Shown: piece after piece, positions 60,305-64,000 of the stretch
Layout: each line of letters opens with the position of its first letter
Numbering within the stretch: the first letter of the stretch is position 1
Origin: Brasenia schreberi
Taxonomy: Eukaryota; Streptophyta; Magnoliopsida; Nymphaeales; Cabombaceae
Assembly: GCA_036023115.1 (NCBI GenBank)
Contig: JAYKKT010000046.1
Span: 4,982,001 to 5,046,000 of the forward strand
Direction: 5' to 3'
Length of the DNA stretch: 64,000 nucleotides
Translations under genes and position numbers: made by a program
The notes under the pieces: generated by a model
Seen by the model: only the letters and a program-made list of their open reading frames with translations
Told to the model about the DNA's origin: nothing
The model's database searches: none

Positions 60305-63300
60305 AATAAGGACAAGGATCAAAACCGTAGAACCAGTTGCTATACCAATGATCTCACCAGAACGAAGATCTCTACCATTTGGCTCTGATATGAAACTTAC
60401 ACGGTCAGGAACAATAGCCATAAACCAAGAAAGGAAAACACCATATGCTGTAAGCATTACAAAGGATCAATTACCTGGGAAGGGGTATACAAATGCCTGA
60501 AAGGCATAAGGCCCAAACACAGGTGGTTGCTTGAATGTGTGGTTGTTCAGTTGAAAACCAATCTTGAAGACATCTGACATTTGGAAATACATGCCATTTG
60601 AGGGGAAAAGTGCCATGTAAAGACGCATATAGTCACCCTCATCAAACTGCGGATTCTGGAGAAGCACTGATCCAGGTGTTAGACCAAATTGTGTCCAGAG
60701 ATTCCGTTCGAGAGCTTGGAATGGGGTTTTGTTGGTCAAATCTGAAAAGCGAGGTGCTCTGAATTGTAGAATTCCCTGATAAGGATATGCACATTCACAA
60801 CTCTGAGGATTACGCCTCTGCATCGGGTCGTGTGGACATACTCCACCCGTACAGTTGGCTAAGCTGGTTGAATATGGTTTTGCTTGTGAATTCGGCGGTA
60901 GACAGTATCTATTTCCCACTTCTGGACATGCGGGATTTCCAGCAAGCCTACGAAATTCAAAGGGTAAACAAGTGATTTATTACTAATAATAGAAGAAGAT
61001 AAGATTAGGAGTATTATTATGGTTTGAATCTCCCATACAGTAGAGTGTTTCCATAGGAGTTCCCCAGTGTGACTTTGTGGATTTGGTTATATTCCAAATC
61101 TACAAGTTGTAGTTGTGGAGAAATACTATCTCCCATGTCGAGTGTCCCGTTGAACGAGTTCTTCTTCAATTTTCTGCACTCAAAGAAACATGAGAGCGGT
61201 TAAAGCTCAGATGGTTTGGTTCAATAAACCAAAAGCATGTTTCTAATGCTTACAGTTTCTGAAGAGAAGGTAAGCTGAGCAATGGCTGTGGCACCTCTCC
61301 TACCAGCATTGCGGATTCCATGGTTCTACGCTATCAAGTACAAATAAGCATGAGAAAATCAAAGGATTGAAGAAAATTGAGGAAATCTCGGGACTCACAA
61401 TGTTGTTAGAGAATGCAGGCTTGTGAACCAAGATGGAGCTGTTGTTGTATCAAACGAATTATTGCTCAAGTCCCTATAAGGAGCTCAGGGTCACGGCAAG
61501 ATATGAGGAAGAGAATACATGGAAAGTAAAGAGATACTTCATATTCTTACACGTAATTTAGGTTGCTCATGTTTGTTAAATCTGGTATTGGACCAGTCAG
61601 TTTATTTCCAGCCAAATTCCTGAAAAAATGGAAGTTTTCAAAAGCTATAGAATTGAACTTCTCCAGCAGTAAAGTATAAATTCCAGGTTTCACTCACAGT
61701 TCATTGAGAAGTGTAAGGCTGCCAAGAGAGGATGGAACGTTACTACTGAAGGAATTTCTGTCCAGCCGGCTATATACAAATACAAGTGCGTCGTTTGTCA
61801 TGATACAAAAACAATTATACGGTAATCATCAAGAAGAAGATAGTGGATACTCACAGGACCTCAAGTGATTTCACATACCCAATTGTGTAAGGGATTTCTC
61901 CAGAAAACTGATTTCCATCAAACAATCTACGCAATGTAAAAAAAATGCCAATATTTACCAGAAAAACGAATCACAAATTCGTTAAGATCATGTTATAGGA
62001 AAAACAATATAGGGAAGAAGTTCCTTTCTGACTTACATGTGTATGAGAATCATTTCTGAACTGAAAAGCCGAGGGGGAATAGAACCTGAGAGCTTGTTTC
62101 GGTTGAAATGGCTGAGTTCCATAAAAAAGCAGATGAGTCCGAGAATGTGAACTGCAAAAAAATGCACTCCTACAAGTGCTTTGTTTTCAGAAGCATATCC
62201 AGACCAGGCGAACTGGCGGATGAGACGGGTAAAGGACCGGTTAGCATATTCTCTGCGATGTCAAGCCAATAAAGTTCCGAGAGCTTGCCCAAGGACGGAG
62301 GTATCGTGCCCGTCAGTTTATTATTATTCAGTGCCCTGGCAAAGAAGTGAAGAGCCCAACATGAAAAAGAAACCGAAGAAACTAATTCATACTGTCTGCA
62401 ATTTAAGGTGCACCCTTGGTGTTTTTCAATGGAACTTCCTTATTTATGAAAAAAAAATGGAGAAACAAATGCAGTTTCATAAATTGGTGTTTGAAATCCT
62501 TACAGGAAAGTTAGCTGTCCCAGATTGCCTAGTTCGGATGGGATTGGGCCTGTCAAATTGCAACCTGCCAGAATTCTTTAATAGAGAAGGGTAGTGACCG
62601 TAAGTTTTATATTGCAGCACCGTATACGAAAACACGAGCAAATAGGCATATGGATCCAAGTTCCCTTACAGAATTCTTAAGTTGGTCAAGTTCCCTATAC
62701 TTGGTGGGATTGAATCCCCAAATCCATCATTGAATGATAAATCCCTATTGCAAAAAATGAAACAAATGTGAGGCTGCAATGCTAATAACGGCATCTACAC
62801 ACAGCTAGGAAACAGGCATGCCAATCATTATTGGAGATAGTCAGCTGGAATGAAGAAATTTTGTCCAACGGTTGAGGCACTTACAACACTTGCAACTGCG
62901 AGAGTGTCATGACGTCAGCGAGATTCCCTTGAAGACCCAAGGTTGATAATCTCCTAAAAGGTATTCAGAACCATGGTGGGTAAAACCATCCGACGGACAA
63001 TAAAGCTTTTGTTAAAAGAATGATATTAATATGCAGGGTCGGACAATGAAAACACTCACAAGCTAATAACTCTTGAATTTTCGCAATCCACTCCTTCCCA
63101 TTTTCCACAAGGATCTCCCTTACTCCAGCTTGGTGGTGTCTTCTTCCATTGCTTATAGATAGCAGCAAGTGCAGCAGCTGTAAAGAAACAAAATAAGCCG
63201 TGAAATCAAAAGCAGTGAACAAGATAAATCCTGCATCGGGCTGTGTTTCGAGCCACATAATGTCCTTCGATTTTCGGATACCGGTTAGTATAATGATCGG

Positions 63301-63650
63301 GAATTTCAAAGAGAAAAATATGTTCATTTATAGAATCCATCAAACAAACAAAGTATATTCATGTGGCTCCAGGCGTAGCCAAACAGATTGATTTGATCAT
63401 GCCTCCTTTTCAATCAGGATTCTCATGCATCAACTAGCAAACGAAACCAAAAACAGAAGCAAAATTCGATCCAAAGCAAATTATCCCACCGATTATCGCC
63501 CCATCGTTGAGAAGCAAGGGGAGGCACACACACGGAGAGAGAGACCGTACCATCGTCAGGGTTTGTATCGGCTGAAACAGCAAAGAGATGGCATGCAACT
63601 AACAGCAACAGAGTGTTCGTGCAACGCCAAGTGATCTTCCTCTCTGCCAT
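60254..63650 (-). pseudogene. Kinase-less copy of the HPCA1-like receptor, unit 2
   Basis: Exons 1-14 are present with the same phases as the intact gene (start ATG 63650; exon 1 63551-63650; exon 14 60475-60947, 473 nt as in unit 1). Exon 15 starts at 60384, and its homology stops near 60302 inside the transmembrane helix. The frame runs on through antisense S21 sequence for 15 residues ([15 protein letters not shown]) to a TAA at 60254. No stop or frameshift was seen, so it could give a 589-residue LRR protein with a shortened hydrophobic tail and no kinase. The exon 6 donor differs from unit 1 because of a 17-bp deletion. Upstream promoter DNA is replaced by unit 3. It may be a dead fragment or a decoy-type receptor; expression is unknown. 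Confidence 0.85.
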
Positions 63651-63727
63651 GACGAACAGCGAAAAGAGCGAGCTCAAAACAGAAACTCTCCAAGAAACTC
63701 CCTATATGTATGTATACATAGATATTA

Positions 63728-64000
63728 CCACCTAGGGTTTGCAGTTTTGTTAACCCATAATCAGGGGTTCTCACTCAGAACGTTCTGATGGATTCATGGG
63801 ATGCTCTTCTTTCTTCAAGTCTTTAAATACAATCGAGGGAGACTTATAGGTCACTGACACAACCAACCGCAGTTGTAAATGGTTTCTATCAGTAGACAGT
63901 AGTGATCAATGAAGAGCTGAGACATGTTAGGTGAAAGGACTGACCCAACCTTCATTCAGATGGGGAAACAGTCAGGCTATCCTGTCTGCAAATTCACTTA
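63728..64000. repeat. Start of tandem unit 3
   Basis: From about 63728 to the window end the sequence matches positions about 85-360 of unit 1 and the equivalent of unit 2. It is slightly more diverged than units 1 and 2 are from each other. It abuts the unit 2 receptor kinase start region directly. The roughly 550 bp of upstream sequence that separates kinase and next unit in unit 1 (35640-36181) is missing here, as are the first 84 bases of the unit. Confidence 0.9.

Noticed and set aside
60038..60388. 116-codon plus-strand frame as an S21 fusion protein
   Set aside because: The N-terminal part is intron sequence; the real S21 exon starts at 60190 after a CAG acceptor, and the tail is antisense receptor-kinase DNA.

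Overview
The window is nuclear DNA of a flowering plant, most likely a non-grass angiosperm. The evidence is a many-exon LRR receptor kinase with GT-AG introns, AT-rich introns, long CT/GA microsatellites, and plant-type hAT, Ty1/copia and RTE elements. I see no tRNA, rRNA, CRISPR or prokaryote-like operon. All family calls are from memory of the protein families; no search was run.

The main architecture is a tandem array of large units. Unit 1 is about 1-36181, unit 2 about 36182-63727, and unit 3 starts at about 63728 and runs off the window. Units 1 and 2 share a left block (1-13235 and 36182-48778) and a right block (the 5' half of a receptor-kinase gene, about 32155-35640 and 60302-63690). 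Their middles are unrelated. The left block carries 3' exons of a minus-strand DEK_C/CHZ-motif chromatin gene, decayed in both units by different lesions. The right block carries an HPCA1-like LRR-VIII receptor kinase. It is intact in unit 1 (19 exons, 960 residues). In unit 2 it is cut inside the transmembrane segment and joined antisense to a truncated 40S ribosomal protein S21 gene.

Unit 1 middle (13.2-30.2 kb): a decayed cohesin-loader (SCC2/NIPBL) fragment split by a 3.2-kb degenerate hAT element, an antisense copia remnant, a stop-ridden patellin (SEC14-GOLD) pseudogene and a 3' fragment of methylenetetrahydrofolate reductase. Inside the unit 1 left block, a 2.1-kb segment absent from unit 2 carries CER1-like and mitochondrial-processing-peptidase-like exons.

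Unit 2 middle (48.8-60.3 kb): a short copia-type element with both LTRs, a 5' exon of the DEK_C gene, RTE and LTR debris, a prohibitin pseudogene interrupted in exon 1, and the S21 gene with a 1146-bp hAT element in its 5' UTR.

Only the unit 1 receptor kinase looks like a complete gene. Its proposed role is extracellular H2O2 or quinone sensing, by analogy with Arabidopsis HPCA1/CARD1. The unit 2 copy could still encode a 589-residue kinase-less LRR protein if it is expressed. The rest is gene fragments and transposons on a repeatedly duplicated and rearranged segment.
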